Assembly (NCBI RefSeq): GCF_028769735.1
Contig: NC_088171.1
Location: 73,611,216-73,675,215, forward strand
DNA length: 64,000 nucleotides
Direction of reading: 5' to 3'
DNA from: Zonotrichia leucophrys gambelii
Lineage: Eukaryota > Chordata > Aves > Passeriformes > Passerellidae
The notes under the pieces were generated by a model that did no database searches, was not told where the DNA came from, and saw only the letters and a list, made by a program, of their open reading frames with translations. A program made the translations under genes and the position numbers. The number at the start of each line of letters is the position of its first letter. The stretch's first letter is position 1. Below are positions 15,101-26,972 of the stretch, in pieces.

Positions 15101-16655
15101 CACAGATATTGTGAGTAAACCCATCCCAAGCAACTGACAACTGCCCTCCTGAAAGTTTAATCTTGTATGCAAAATATATATTCCCAATCCATAAAAGAGC
15201 ATTCCGAATGAGCTGCCAATCTTTTGATGATTCTCCTATTCCTTTTTTTTTTTTTATGTTTCTGAGATGCTTGATATACTTTTGCATTAAAAGGAAAAGA
15301 GGAACCAGTGAGAAAAATTAAAAAGAGTAAGACTAAGATAATGTTTAGTCTCAGGCAAAAGAACACTTATATGATCCAAAGCCTATTGAAGATGTACGCA
15401 GAAATGGTCCCATTAGTTTCAACATGAATGGAATCCAGATTTATTGAAAATTCATCATTTTTTTCTATTTATGGTACTAGGAGGGAATAATTACCAGATT
15501 AAGCCAGGAGGAATTATACATTATCTTTCTGTCATGAAGGAGGTATAAAACCAGCAGTTACTTCATTGCAGTTCTTTGGCTACTACAGAAAGCCAGAGAG
15601 CATGCAGCAATACACAAAAGATCAAATTTCTGCTCTTACTTCATTGTTTACCTTAGTGTGAAACAGACTTGTAGTTGTTATGAAAAATCCCAGGGCAACT
15701 GAAAACCTGTGTTTGTCAGTGTCTTCCTGTGATAACCTTTGCCACTACCCCAATACTCCTCCTCTAAAGGAATGAGGAGTCTCAGCTAATGATGTACTTC
15801 TGAAGGATAATACTCCAGTTGGCAGGACAGGCTTCTGTTAAGCCAGTTAAGAGATGAATGACTGAAGCATAGAAAGCCTACTTGGGAAATAAATGTTTAT
15901 CATAGAAGAAAAGCAAAATAGTTTACCAAGTGACAAAGCTGTTGAAATCCTTTCCCACAATATTTCATGGTTCCTTTTACTGATAACACATCAGTAGCTG
16001 GTTCACATCTTGATCACTAATGTGTTTCTTTAAAAAATGCATCTTGGTCTGGGTACAATCACTTCACAGGTTGTTTCAATTGTTGGATTGTGCCCCTATT
16101 TCTTTCACCTAAACAAATTACTCTGGTGCTTTGATACCTCCTGTTCATTGCTCCTGACTTCTGCTTTACAGTCTTAGAGCTGATAACAAGCAATTCATCA
16201 TCTCTGCCAGTAGAAGAGCTCTAGTCATTATGACTTTGTGACTCCTCTGTGGGTGTCTGAGTCAGGATGTCCTTGTTGCATTGCCAGAGCTCCTATACAA
16301 GGCTAATCGAATGTGAAGGACCTCAGATTTTACTATGTGGTGCTTGCTTCCTATCATTTTCCTGTGACTTCATGCATTTAAATAAATCATTCACATTTAG
16401 TGACAGAAATGCACTGATGATCCTGTTCCTTGCTGATATGCAAGTCGAGCCATGCCAGTTCATGCCAGCTGATATAATGCCTCACACTTTCCAAGTTCCC
16501 AAACGTTGTGCAAAGTTGGCTTGCCTTTGATCTGTGGGGATCATACTCCACTCTAACAGCCTCCTTGCCTGAAATCTGAATTTTCAAGACTGTATTACTG
16601 CAATATGTACTTACAGTAATATTTGTTTTAATAAAAGTTTACGGAATGGCAATTC

Positions 16656-16955
16656 AAAATCACAAAAGAGTTTAGGGTGGAAGGGCTTCAAAGATCAGGT
16701 TCCAAAAACTCTGCCACAGCAAAAGAAATTTAGATCCAGTTGCTTAAAACCCCATCCCACCTGGTCTTAAGCACTTCTGGGGATGGATCATCTACATCTT
16801 CTCTGGGCAACTTGATCCAGCGACTCATCACCCTCACAGTGAAAACTTTCTTCCTCATATCTAATCTAAGCCTAAGCTCTTTCAATTTAAAGGTATTTCC
16901 CCCACTAGTACTATCAACTTCCAAACTTCCTCTCCAAGGATTGCAAACTTTGTTT
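16656..16955 (-). mobile_element. CR1 LINE fragment, 3' region, minus strand
   Basis: The plus strand reads as the reverse complement of the 3' part of an avian CR1 element. Its 3' end is at the left (a degenerate form of the ggttggaaggga block near 16675-16690). It continues through the conserved ttctctgggcaac block (16799-16811) and the catcaccctcacagtgaaaa block (16827-16846), then runs through ctaatctaagcctaagctc and stops before a poly-A run at 16962. CR1 elements are non-LTR retrotransposons that are normally 5'-truncated on insertion. This copy has only the last 300 bp or so (end of ORF2 and the 3' untranslated region) and many substitutions, so it is moderately old. It has no coding capacity. 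Confidence 0.85.
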
Positions 16956-18827
16956 AATCAAACAAAAAAAAAAAAAAGTAGATTGTTGCTCTTTATTTCT
17001 GTTTTATAAAGCAAACCCAAATGTAATTGGCACCACAGACATGTTACATTTCAAATAATGATACCAGGATCTTGGGGGGAAATAGATGACTATATAGCCC
17101 TTTGAAATTAGGTAGGGAAATAAATTGTGCATTACACTGATCTTAATTTTGTTGGGAAAAAAAGTAAGATGAGAAACCATCAGGAATATTAGAAATCTTG
17201 TTTTATTTCTTGCTGCTGAAAAGATGCTATTTTGAGAGAGTTTCTGAATGAATGGAATAATAAAGATACGAAGTGGAGGACTTCTTATTTTGGTTTTTTT
17301 GCCTTCGTGAAAGGCAACATCTGAGTTTCAAACACTGCAATGGTGCTGTTGTATAACTAAACGTTAGAAATACTCAGCTAAGTTTAATTCAAAATTTTAT
17401 TCAAATTTAGTCAAAATTTATTTAAAAAAACCCTCACAAAATTGTTTTCCACCCCAGTCTTCTGGGCATGAGGATTTTTTTCTGAAGATGTGATACATAA
17501 TATTATGGTCAATTTACACTTTGGTTTACATCTATTTATGTAGATTGACACATACTGCGATGAAGTGTGTAGGATGTTATTTAGAATAAATTTCAATCTT
17601 AACTTTACATTAGTGTTATAAAAAAAAGAGAACAGGAAGTCAATATGGAAATAAATAGATCAAAACTGAATTTTAATTTCAACTATGTATTTTGCACATT
17701 CATTTTGGTACATTTCATGAACATTCAAGACATTTGTCAGATTACAAGACTGACAAACTTCTGAATAATATAGTATTAAAAATACATTAAGGAATAAGCA
17801 ATGCCCTACACTGAGGCTTGATCCAATGTTGCTACACTGAAACCATAATTTTTAAAAGTGGCAATATTCAGCACAATAAAAAAGCTTACCTAGTGCTTTG
17901 CTTGATGGACTCACAGTTAAAAAACATAAGAACAAGAAAAATTCTGTGGCTAACTTGATTTATCCAAATGTTCTGGCTCTGGAACAGAGCCCACAGGTAA
18001 GCATACATCTCTTTCAGCAGTCTAAGTATGCAATAAAATGCTGTGTTTTTGTTCAGTAAGTATGTTTCTGTTAGGTATTGGCTTCAGCCAGAAAGTCTAT
18101 CATTACTCTTCTCACAGAGGTTCATACTTTCTGGACAATAAAAACTAAAAATTACACTGTCTTTGGAATTGTAATTGTTTTTGCATTGTGAGAGAAAACA
18201 GAAGAAGCCCACTCACATGTTGAGATTTTCCCCCAAAAAAACATTTAAGATCAAATGAATCTTGGAAATTTGCTTCAGCAATACTGTCAGGTAATCCTCT
18301 GTATTTCATGAATTATACAAACCCAAGTAAAAGTAATGGTTGAACCATTGATAATAAAAAGACAAACTTTACAATTTCCATCCTAAAATTGGGGTTACTG
18401 GTTCCAGTGTTCTTCTGGGTCCCTATCACAGCAAGTGCAGATCTTGCCAAGAAGTCTAGGTGCAAAATTGGAACCTGCCACTAAATAATTGACAATGCCT
18501 TCCTCCAAGGTCTCTTCTTTCCCATGTTAAGCAAGCCTTATCAATACCTCCACAATGTTTGGCAACTGAGCCATAAAGAAACTCAGATCATCACTTTTTT
18601 TGACTGTGTCTACATCCCAATGTAGTGTAGTGCAACAGAGCCACAGGTGGCAGAGAGACAGTTGTTGCTGAGGATTTAAAACCGATACTGCACAGATATG
18701 GGGGTGGGAGGATGAAGAAGACCAGGAATGGTACTTTAGACTAGCTCCAGAATGCAATAAAATGACACTCTGAGTCAGTTGAAATTCACTAGTTTTATTC
18801 CAGTTATGTCTCTTTTGCTTTAGATTC

Positions 18828-18900
18828 ACAAAAAAAAAAAAACCCCAAAAAAACAAACAACCAACCAAACAAACAAACAAAAAAAAACCTCACCAAACAA
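18828..18900. repeat. A-rich / (AAAC)n low-complexity tract
   Basis: A poly-A run of about 14 bases is followed by repeated AAAC and CCAA units. The layout resembles a degenerate poly-A tail that has expanded into a tetranucleotide repeat, but no retrotransposon body was recognised to its left. Confidence 0.75.
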
Positions 18901-19270
18901 GCACAGTTCAAGCCCTCACAAATGATTCTGTGATGAAAACTAAGGCCCAGTAAGTGAAGACATTCAGCTGGACATTCCCTGGCACAGCTGAATTGCTAAT
19001 GTAGGTTCACCCCTAGCAATAGTTTGCCAAACTGAACCACTCATCAGCTCCAGGCCAGATGCCAGTCCAAGAGACAATTAACCTCTCCAGTCCATCAACA
19101 TCTGGAAGAGCTCCACTGTTGGCTCAAAAGCTGAGTAAACACATGAACTCTGCCTTAAGCCCAACCTAATGAGTCCACCAGAGAGATGCAACAGTCCAGG
19201 CCAGAGCTGCACTAACAGTTATAATGCATGTAGAGTGAAGCTTCTTTCTGACTGACTGATTGAATTAGTT

Positions 19271-19288
19271 ATGACTGAATTCAGTCAT
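19271..19288. repeat. Perfect 18-bp palindrome
   Basis: The sequence atgactgaattcagtcat equals its own reverse complement, with no spacer and an EcoRI site (gaattc) at the centre. Nine positions each way pair perfectly and the match ends on both sides. A second inverted pair (attaaatat at 19302-19310 and atatttaat at 19327-19335) lies just downstream around a TA repeat. Function is unknown and it may be chance. Confidence 0.8.
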
Positions 19289-20110
19289 GTTGAGGCACAT
19301 AATTAAATATAAATAAATATATATATATATTTAATCTGACAGGCTCCCTACATGGTAACACAGAGACCTTTATGATACAGAGTATTTTTATTGTTAGTTC
19401 TTACTTCTTAGCACTGCTTAGATGGATACCATGCCACCCCTGAAAATGCAAAAAATGGAAGAGCTATGGATAAGATTTAAAAAAAAAAAAAAAGGAAGCT
19501 GAAAATTCAAGGTATCAACAGCATTGCCCAGGCAATCACTTAAATATTTTTCAGTCTGCTTCTAAGTTTTCAGGCATTGGAAACTGACTTTTCATAATAA
19601 AAGAGACATATCTCTCAGTCTTCTACTAATTTTAACTAGACTATTCATAAGTTCACAGTGCACTGATTCTGTAACAGTAAGAGATCAAAAAGCTAAGAAG
19701 TGTGTTTCTTGTCATCTTGAGATCTAAAAGTCTTTTTGTTTGTGACAGGAACTATCTTCAATGTCTACTGTTTCATCTCTTCTTAAGTGCCTAATGCCTG
19801 CTCTTCATCTGCCTTAGTTTCCCAGGAACACACGCATTTTAGAACTGAAAATCCTTGGAAAAATAATCTGCTTTTAGTAGTCTTTAATTGTGGGCCATTC
19901 ACATAATGGAAGTGCAAATAAAGCAGCGACTAAGTTGAAGACCTATATGAATGCAGTGCTTCAAAACTAATGAGGACATCAATTATTCTTGACTGGTTGT
20001 TAAATTGGAAAAGTTCTAATAAGGGAGAAACAATAAAAAATCATTGAAAGTAATCAAATCAAATCTACTATAGCCTGTTACACCATGGAGGAGTTCCCAA
20101 TGGAGACCAT

Positions 20111-20676
20111 CAAAGAATTCACAGAATTCACAGAATGGCTAGGTTGGAAGAGACCTTAAATATCATCAAGTCCAACCCATGCCCTAACACTTCAACTAAA
20201 ACATGGCACTGTGTGCCACATCCAGTTTTTCTTAAACACATCCAGGGATGGAGACTCCACCACGTTCCAGACCATTCCAGAACTTTATCACCCTTTCTGT
20301 AAAAAACTTCTTGCTAATATCCAACCTGTATTCCCCTTGTCACAGTTTAAGACTGTGTCCTCTCATTCTGTCAGTTGGTGCCTGGTGAAAGAGACCAACC
20401 CCACCTGACTACAGCCACCTTTCAGGGAGTTGTAGAGAGTGATAAGGTCACCCCTGAGTCTCCTTTTCTCCAGGCTGAACACCCCCAGCTCCCTCAGTCG
20501 TTCCTCACAGGGTTTGTGTTCCAAGCCCCTCACCACCCTCATTTCCCTCCTGTGGACATGCTCAAGCCTCTCAACGTCCTTCCCAAACTGTGGGGCCAGA
20601 ACTGGACACAGCACTCAATGTGTGGCCTCACCAGTGCCAAGCACAGGGGAACGATGACCTCCCTGCTCCTGCATCT
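20111..20676 (-). mobile_element. CR1 LINE fragment, ORF2 C-terminus plus 3' UTR, minus strand
   Basis: On the minus strand this is the 3' end of a CR1 element. The tail at the left is a short repeat (gaattcaca twice, then cagaatggctaggttggaa, 20119-20147), typical of CR1 3' ends. An open minus-strand frame at 20363-20614 of 83 codons encodes the ORF2 C-terminus, with the blocks [20 protein letters not shown] and [20 protein letters not shown], characteristic of the CR1 reverse-transcriptase protein just after the polymerase domain. The frame has no stop for 83 codons, so this is one of the younger CR1 copies here. It is 5'-truncated (only about 570 bp) and lacks the polymerase and endonuclease domains, so it is immobile. 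Confidence 0.93.
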
Positions 20677-23600
20677 GGAGGGTTCGGATAAATCTCTGAC
20701 AATGAGAGATTAAATGATCTTGGTAAAAAGAAGGACTCCGACACTAAAACAGCTCCCAAAGTCAGAAAAAGTCAGAACTCTATAAATTAGTGCTTGTGCC
20801 AATACCCAGAATAGTCTAAATCATAGGAAGACAAGTGTTTACCTTTCTATAGGTAAATTTACTGACTTCCATCATTATTCTACAGAAAATAAATATATTT
20901 TGTTTTTTTTGTGGAAGTTATAAATATCAACTGAGCTAATCACACCAAGGGAATAAAGTCAGTGCTGCTATACACATATTAGTCATGATAAATTAGCTAA
21001 TGTCTCAGGCTAGTGGGATAAACCATCAATTGTATTTCAAATAGAAGCACTACAAAATATTTAAACTTTGGAATTATGTCTCCTAAGACTTTGTTATTTG
21101 GTTATTTTCTTAGCTGACAAAAGAAAAAAGAAAAGAAAATACGGGAAAACCATTGCATCTGTTGCAGATTTGTAATGGAGAAATACAACATTTGGAGTTT
21201 TACTATCTTTATAGACAGAACTTTTCAAAGTGATATAGTCATTTAGGTAAGCTTTTAAGCAAGAGCAACTTAATAGAATTAGAACTTTTCCATACCAAAG
21301 TAAAAAACTAGGCCCAAATGACATAAAAACTAAAATTATCTTGAAAATGATCCTACTTTTTCATAAAAAAATAATATCTCTAAAAATATATTTTGAGATG
21401 ATGAAGTGAGAGACTGATCAAAATAAACATTCAAATACCATGAGTAAGAAAAACTATTTGGAAGCAGATTCCTTCCCATGAGATTTCTTTAGACTTCAAA
21501 AGACATTTTGCCAGACACTTGTCTTACTGCTTACATGAGACAACAATATTAGCTCTGGTGATTGCACAGATTTACTTTTGTTTTTTCTGGATCTGTACCA
21601 CAATGACTTTGATGGAAACAATACCAGTGTAGTTTGTGTGTTGCTTCTGAAAAAAAAAAAAATCCTTGGATTTTTAAATATTTTTCATGTTTTTTGACTA
21701 AGGAGTGGATTGAAGCCACTGAAATCATTATGATTTAGCAAAATGATAATCATGAGACTAGGGAAAACAAACAGCAGTTACTTCTTAAAATAGCAGACCA
21801 ACTTTATAAAAAGCAGTCAGAAACTTCTGTTACTACCTGAATATTATCTATTTTGTCCTGGCCTCCTCAAATGTAATGAAACATAACATGCTCCTCTCTC
21901 CTGTTTCTATCATTCATTATGGGTGGACGTGACTGAGATGCACAAAAAAGCTTCAACCCTCATTGCAGCCAGAAGGGGGACACATGATGGAGGCCTTCAT
22001 AACTCATAGCTTTGAATGGAAGCAACCAAATTTATCAGTGTATCATCCTGACCACCTCGTATAATCTGAGCAAAAAGAAATATTTCTCCCCTGGTGAGCT
22101 GGAGTGCAAGTAAGATAAATCAATCTGTGAAGGCATGCAGCTCTATGAATCAGCTGTGGAATATTCTCAGGGAATCTTTCCAGCTCAGTTTAGTGCTTCA
22201 GGCTAAGTGAAATTAATTGTAGCCTAAGACCACAGATGAAAATTTTTCTGACATCTCCTGACAGCCATCTAGATGTTAACCAAAAGGCCTTTTCAAAATG
22301 TTTCCAAAGCCTTTTTTTCTCCTTCCACAACCAACCAACCAACCAATCCCATCAAAATATCACCACAACCCTTTGAAGAATGCCATTTTCAGTGTTTCTC
22401 ACTCTCTCTTTTTTTTTTTTTTTTTTTTTACATTCAGGCTACATTTGCTTACACAGTACCTTGCTTTCACAGGCAAGAGTCAAGAAAATTCTGGAATTTT
22501 GGCTGACCTAGAGGATGCAACTAAAAACCACGAAAGAAATGGCTAAGTCCAAATATATTTTTAGTGTTCTGTCTGTTCTTGCCCTAAGTGCACATTTAAC
22601 TAAAATGAACAATTTGGTGTTGCAGGACATGATATAGTCTTTACTCTGTGTTTAGAAGCCACCCATACTTGGGGATGAAAATTGCATTTGGAAAAAAATA
22701 ATAGCTCTACGCAATGTAAGTCAAAGCATCACAAATTATGAGGAGCTGCACTATATAAGCATTCTTCTCATGTCTCATGAAGAAAAAAACCTAAAGACAA
22801 CAAAGCCAAGTTGCTGTCTCTCATTACATGGGATTATTTGTTATTTTTAAAGATAATCAGTTGAGGGTTTTTCCCCAAGTTTCAGATACAGAGAATAAAC
22901 TACCCATATTATGATGACTTCTTTTAGAGTTAATCATTATCATGTATTGCAAAATGTTACGTGTCAATTGTGTAATACGGAAAAGATTTTAAAAATGTAT
23001 GAAGCAAAGATTTCATAGATTTAAAATCTGGTTGGGGAATACTGAAAATTCACTTAGAAAAGCAGACAACTAAATAATCATGATTACAATTTGTAAGAAT
23101 GCAAATTCGTACTCTGTTTTCCAAAGGAATGCTGAAACTGAAGGAGTTGCATTTGATGTAGTCCCTGCATTAAAAATAACTTACCTCAAGAGGAAAACTT
23201 ACAGCTCTTATACTCATCAAAGCAAAGACAAGAGTTGCCTCACAAAGTGAACACAGGAAACCTCATTTGAGTAGCCGACTCCTGTTGCAAAATTTTGCAT
23301 GAAAACTGAATGGTGTGCTCATACTGAATATTCTTGACATATAAAGTTCATATCAACTGATGCTTTTAAACCACTAAAAGGATATAGATTTATCTGTTCT
23401 GCAATGTGAATTCTGGAAAGGCTGTAACTTAAGACTGGAAATATATTTAAGCCATTTTTATTTCTATAAAAGGGCAAAAGATTTACAGTCTGTTCCTCGG
23501 CCAACTGATATTTTAGACTCTTAAATATCAGCAAGAATATATCTTAATGATGTATGTTGAATGTACTAAAGCTATATCCTCAATTCGCTTTATGCAAGTA

Positions 23601-25429
23601 ATCACTTTGTAAGCATAATGCCTCAGATCAAGTTTTCATTTAAATAAACAGGAATTTCAGTAAGGAAAAGATCTATTTACATATCCAATTGGCATCAAAT
23701 GTATTTATGTTCTGATTTTAAGCATGTGACTTATTGCAACGGACCTGCTGGACGACTGGCACCAGCTGAAACACCATTCTGGACCAGAGCTGGCAGCCAT
23801 AAGAGTGAAGGTGTCACCCTTACTAGCAGAATCTGCTCCTCACACTACAGACAAATGATGAATCATGAATTGTGCTCCTTCTCTTCTGTAGATCACAACT
23901 GATATCACACAAGCTACTGTGTTAGTCAAAAGCATACATGCAAACACTTCCTCTCTGACTGCCTGTAAATCATAAAATCCTTATTCATCAGTATTTGCAG
24001 GGACACCATGAGAAATGCTGCAAACACTTACTAGGTGCTAAAAGAGAAATCAGGATCATGAGCAAATGATGTCAGCACAAGTGTCAGAGAAAACAAGGCA
24101 AGTAGAAACCAAATCATGAATAAGCTTCCATGGATCAATAAAGGACAAAAAGAGGAAGCTTTGCTGATAGCTGGGAAAGGAGTTTAAGGGATAAGGGAAC
24201 TGTTTTAAGAATAAAAAATGGAAATAATATTAATCATAACAGTACTGAACACATTTAAGAATGCTTCACTTGGAGTATCTTTCCTCTGTAAAGCAAACAA
24301 TTTGTTCTCTAGTAAGAACTTCATAACATATCTGTTTCACAGAAAAAAAAATAGCTAGCCTAAATTATTAATAAAGCATGTTAGGATCACTCAAGAACTG
24401 AAAGATTCTGCTTTGAAAAATTAAGTAATGCAACTTGAATAGGATTTAGACCACAATGCTTGCACTTCCTATGTAGCCAGCATTTGAGACTCAAACTATC
24501 TTGCTCTGTACAGGATGTGATGCTTTCAAACTCCCTATTTTTGAAAATCATCCGTATTTCAAGGGAGTAATCATCAAACCAGGGATAAAACCACAATCAT
24601 TTATTCAAAGGAATGAACTGCACAGCAACTTGCTCCTTGCATGAATGCTTTAACTTTTGTCTCTAATCTAAAACCTTTATTACACACTGTACCCTACATC
24701 TGGGCCTCAGCAGGTTCAGAGGTACAAGATAGCTACAACTGGTATTTGACCTGAATAAATGGTATGAATAAATGCTGGAGAAGCCTAACCCCAAATGAAC
24801 ACAAACTCTCACATAAAAATTACATTCCAATAGATTAATTTAAACTTGCATTAAAACAAAAATAATACAATTCCTTTTTCCTTGGTAATATATTTTCATA
24901 TTTAGTTTCTCGTAACAGTAAAGGCAGCATTTTTTCACTATATTTCCCTTTTATAAACTCACACATTTTTCCATTTCCAAGCATTCTTAACTATATTATA
25001 TTTATTTTACATTATAATATAGTATAGTATAACTTCTGTTATACTGTACTGTTTTCTCCGAGTTAACACCTTGAATGCATGCAGCAAATAATATTCCACC
25101 TGGACAGAATTACTGGGTGTATTAAAACCTGTCAAGCATTCTATTGAAACAGCTAATGATTTGTCCTATGCTATTACAGAAACAAATGCAAAACAATGAT
25201 TTTGTCTGTTACAGAGTTTACACAAAGTAATAGAATGAAAGAGTGAGAAAGGATGATAAATCAATGCTAACAGAATATCACATTCTTATTAAATTATTAC
25301 ATTTCTAATAAAAATAAATCTGAGGCTTAAATGGCAAACTGTATACAAAGTGGTGGTATCTAAACAGCTAAACATTGAAAATAGTCTAACATATTGAAAA
25401 TCCATGTTGCCTCACAAACAAGAACCTAG
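20677..25429. other. Gene-free AT-rich interval
   Basis: No gene, RNA gene or recognised transposon was found. The only repetitive items noted are a (CCAA)n stretch near 22330-22347 and a long poly-T run at 22409-22429. The short frames across this interval show no recognisable domain. Confidence 0.55.
22409..22429. repeat. Poly-T run
   Basis: A run of 21 T residues preceded by a CT-rich stretch. It is too short to identify an attached element. Confidence 0.8.
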
Positions 25430-26972
25430 ACAAAGCAGAGATATTTAATGCTTTCTTCACCTGCAGGAGTTCCTCAGAACTCTGAACTGTAACTCTTAAA
25501 ATGATAACTCTGAACGTGTACAGGATTTCCTGGTCTAGCTGGATCCCTATGAGTTTAGGAAGGCTTGTAGAATTCATCCAAGAATACTCAAAAAGATGGT
25601 TGATCTCATCCCAATACCTCTCTCAATAATTTTTGAACAGTCTTGGGAATCTGGAGAGGTTCCAGCTGACTAACATGGTCCTGATTTTCAAGAAGAGTGA
25701 GAGGAATGACCCTGGAAACTATAGACCTGTCAGTGTCACTTCAGTGCCTTGTTAAATTATAGATAATATTATTCAGTGAGTTATTGAAAAACATGTAAAT
25801 AAAGACAATACACTCAGTGGTCACATCTAGGATAGGTTCATGAGGAGAAAGTCCTGATCAATAAACCCAATTTCATTTTATGACAGCTACCCACCTAGTT
25901 GATCAAGGAAAGCCAGTTGATGTAATCCTTTTGAATTTCAGTAAAGCCTTTGATACTGCCCTTAACCATGGTCTTCTAGATAAAATGTCCAGCAGACAGC
26001 TGGATAAACATGGCTGGTGACCAATCACTAGTGGGGTTCTGCAGGGCTAAATTTTATGACCAGTTCACTTTAACATTTTCATAAATTACTTGGATGAAGG
26101 ATTAGAAGCCATACTAAGTAAATATGCCAATGGTACTAAACTGGGGGTACCTGCTGACTCCCTCAAAGGCAGAGCAGTGCTGCAGAGAGACCTTGACAAA
26201 TTAGAGATGGGCAATCACCAACCATGTGAAGTTTAAGAAGGGAAAAGGATAGATTCTACACCTGGGACAGGGCAAACACACGTGTCTGTACAGACAGAGA
26301 GGCTGGAGAGCAGCCTGCAAAAAGGGACATGGGAGTCCTGGTGAATGGCAAGTTGAACATGAGCTAGTAGTTCCCTGGCAGCCAGGAGTGCCAACCCTGT
26401 CCTGGGAGCATCAGGCACAGCAATGCCAGCCAAGAAAGGGAGGGAGTTGTCCTGCTCTGCTCTGCACTTTGTCCATTTCTGGGCACTACAATATTAGAAG
26501 AATATAAAGCTTTGAGAAAACATCCTAAGGAGGGCTACAAAAGTGGTGAAGGGTCTGGAGGGGAAGCCATGTGAGGAGTAGCTGAGGGCACTTGGTCTGT
26601 TCAGCCTGGAGGAGGCTGTGGGGAGACCTCACTTCAGTCTACAATGTCCTCAAGGGTGGAAGAGGATGGGGAGACATTGACCTCTTCTCTGTGGTGACTA
26701 GTGACAGGATCCAAGGGAATGGCCAGTAGCTGTGTCAGGGGAGGTTTAAGTTGGATTTTAGAGAAAGATTTTTCACCAAGATGGTGGTTGGGCACTGGAA
26801 TGGGCTCCCTAGGGAAGTGGTCACAGCACCAAGACTGCCAGAGTTCAAGAAGTATTTGGGCAATGCTCTTGGGCACAAGATGCGACACTTGGAGTATCCT
26901 GTGCACGGCCAGGAGTCAGACTTGATGATCCCTGTGGATTCCATCCAACTCAGGAAATTTTATGATATTTAA
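25430..26972 (+). mobile_element. CR1 LINE fragment with degenerate reverse transcriptase, plus strand
   Basis: About 1.5 kb of a plus-strand CR1 element runs from within the reverse-transcriptase region of ORF2 to the 3' end. Conserved blocks in order are: a region equivalent to the EDW/NYRPVSL part of the polymerase (25640-25745), NFSKAFDT at 25934-25957 (the first catalytic-aspartate block), the tggggttctgcagggc block near 26032-26047 (PQG motif region), and YANGTKLG from 26123, where the YADD catalytic box has become YANG. The 3' part (26740-26970) carries the gggcactggaatgggctccc block and ends in a degenerate ccaactcaggaaattttatg tail. Frameshifts and stop codons break ORF2 throughout. 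The endonuclease domain is absent through 5' truncation. The left edge is approximate, and the similarity fades near 25430. Confidence 0.9.

Larger units (their letters stand above)
1..16655. other. Gene-free AT-rich DNA with no recognised feature
   Basis: I see no gene here. Open frames are short (the longest is about 147 codons), overlap on both strands, and show no family resemblance or exon-like conserved peptide. The content is ordinary AT-rich vertebrate non-coding DNA with scattered homopolymer runs and small microsatellites, the clearest of which are listed separately. No CR1, LTR or SINE pieces were recognisable, although very old fragments could be present below what can be recognised by eye. 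Confidence 0.6.
16956..20110. other. Gene-free interval, nothing recognised apart from low-complexity tracts
   Basis: No gene or named repeat was recognised. The interval holds an A/C-rich tract near 18828-18900 and small palindromes at 19271-19288 and 19302-19335. Short open frames, such as a 117-codon minus-strand frame at 18527-18880, run through the A/C-rich tract and are not credible. Confidence 0.55.

Noticed and set aside
20375..20713. 112-codon plus-strand frame
   Set aside because: It is the complement of the CR1 ORF2 C-terminus, which reads sensibly on the minus strand.
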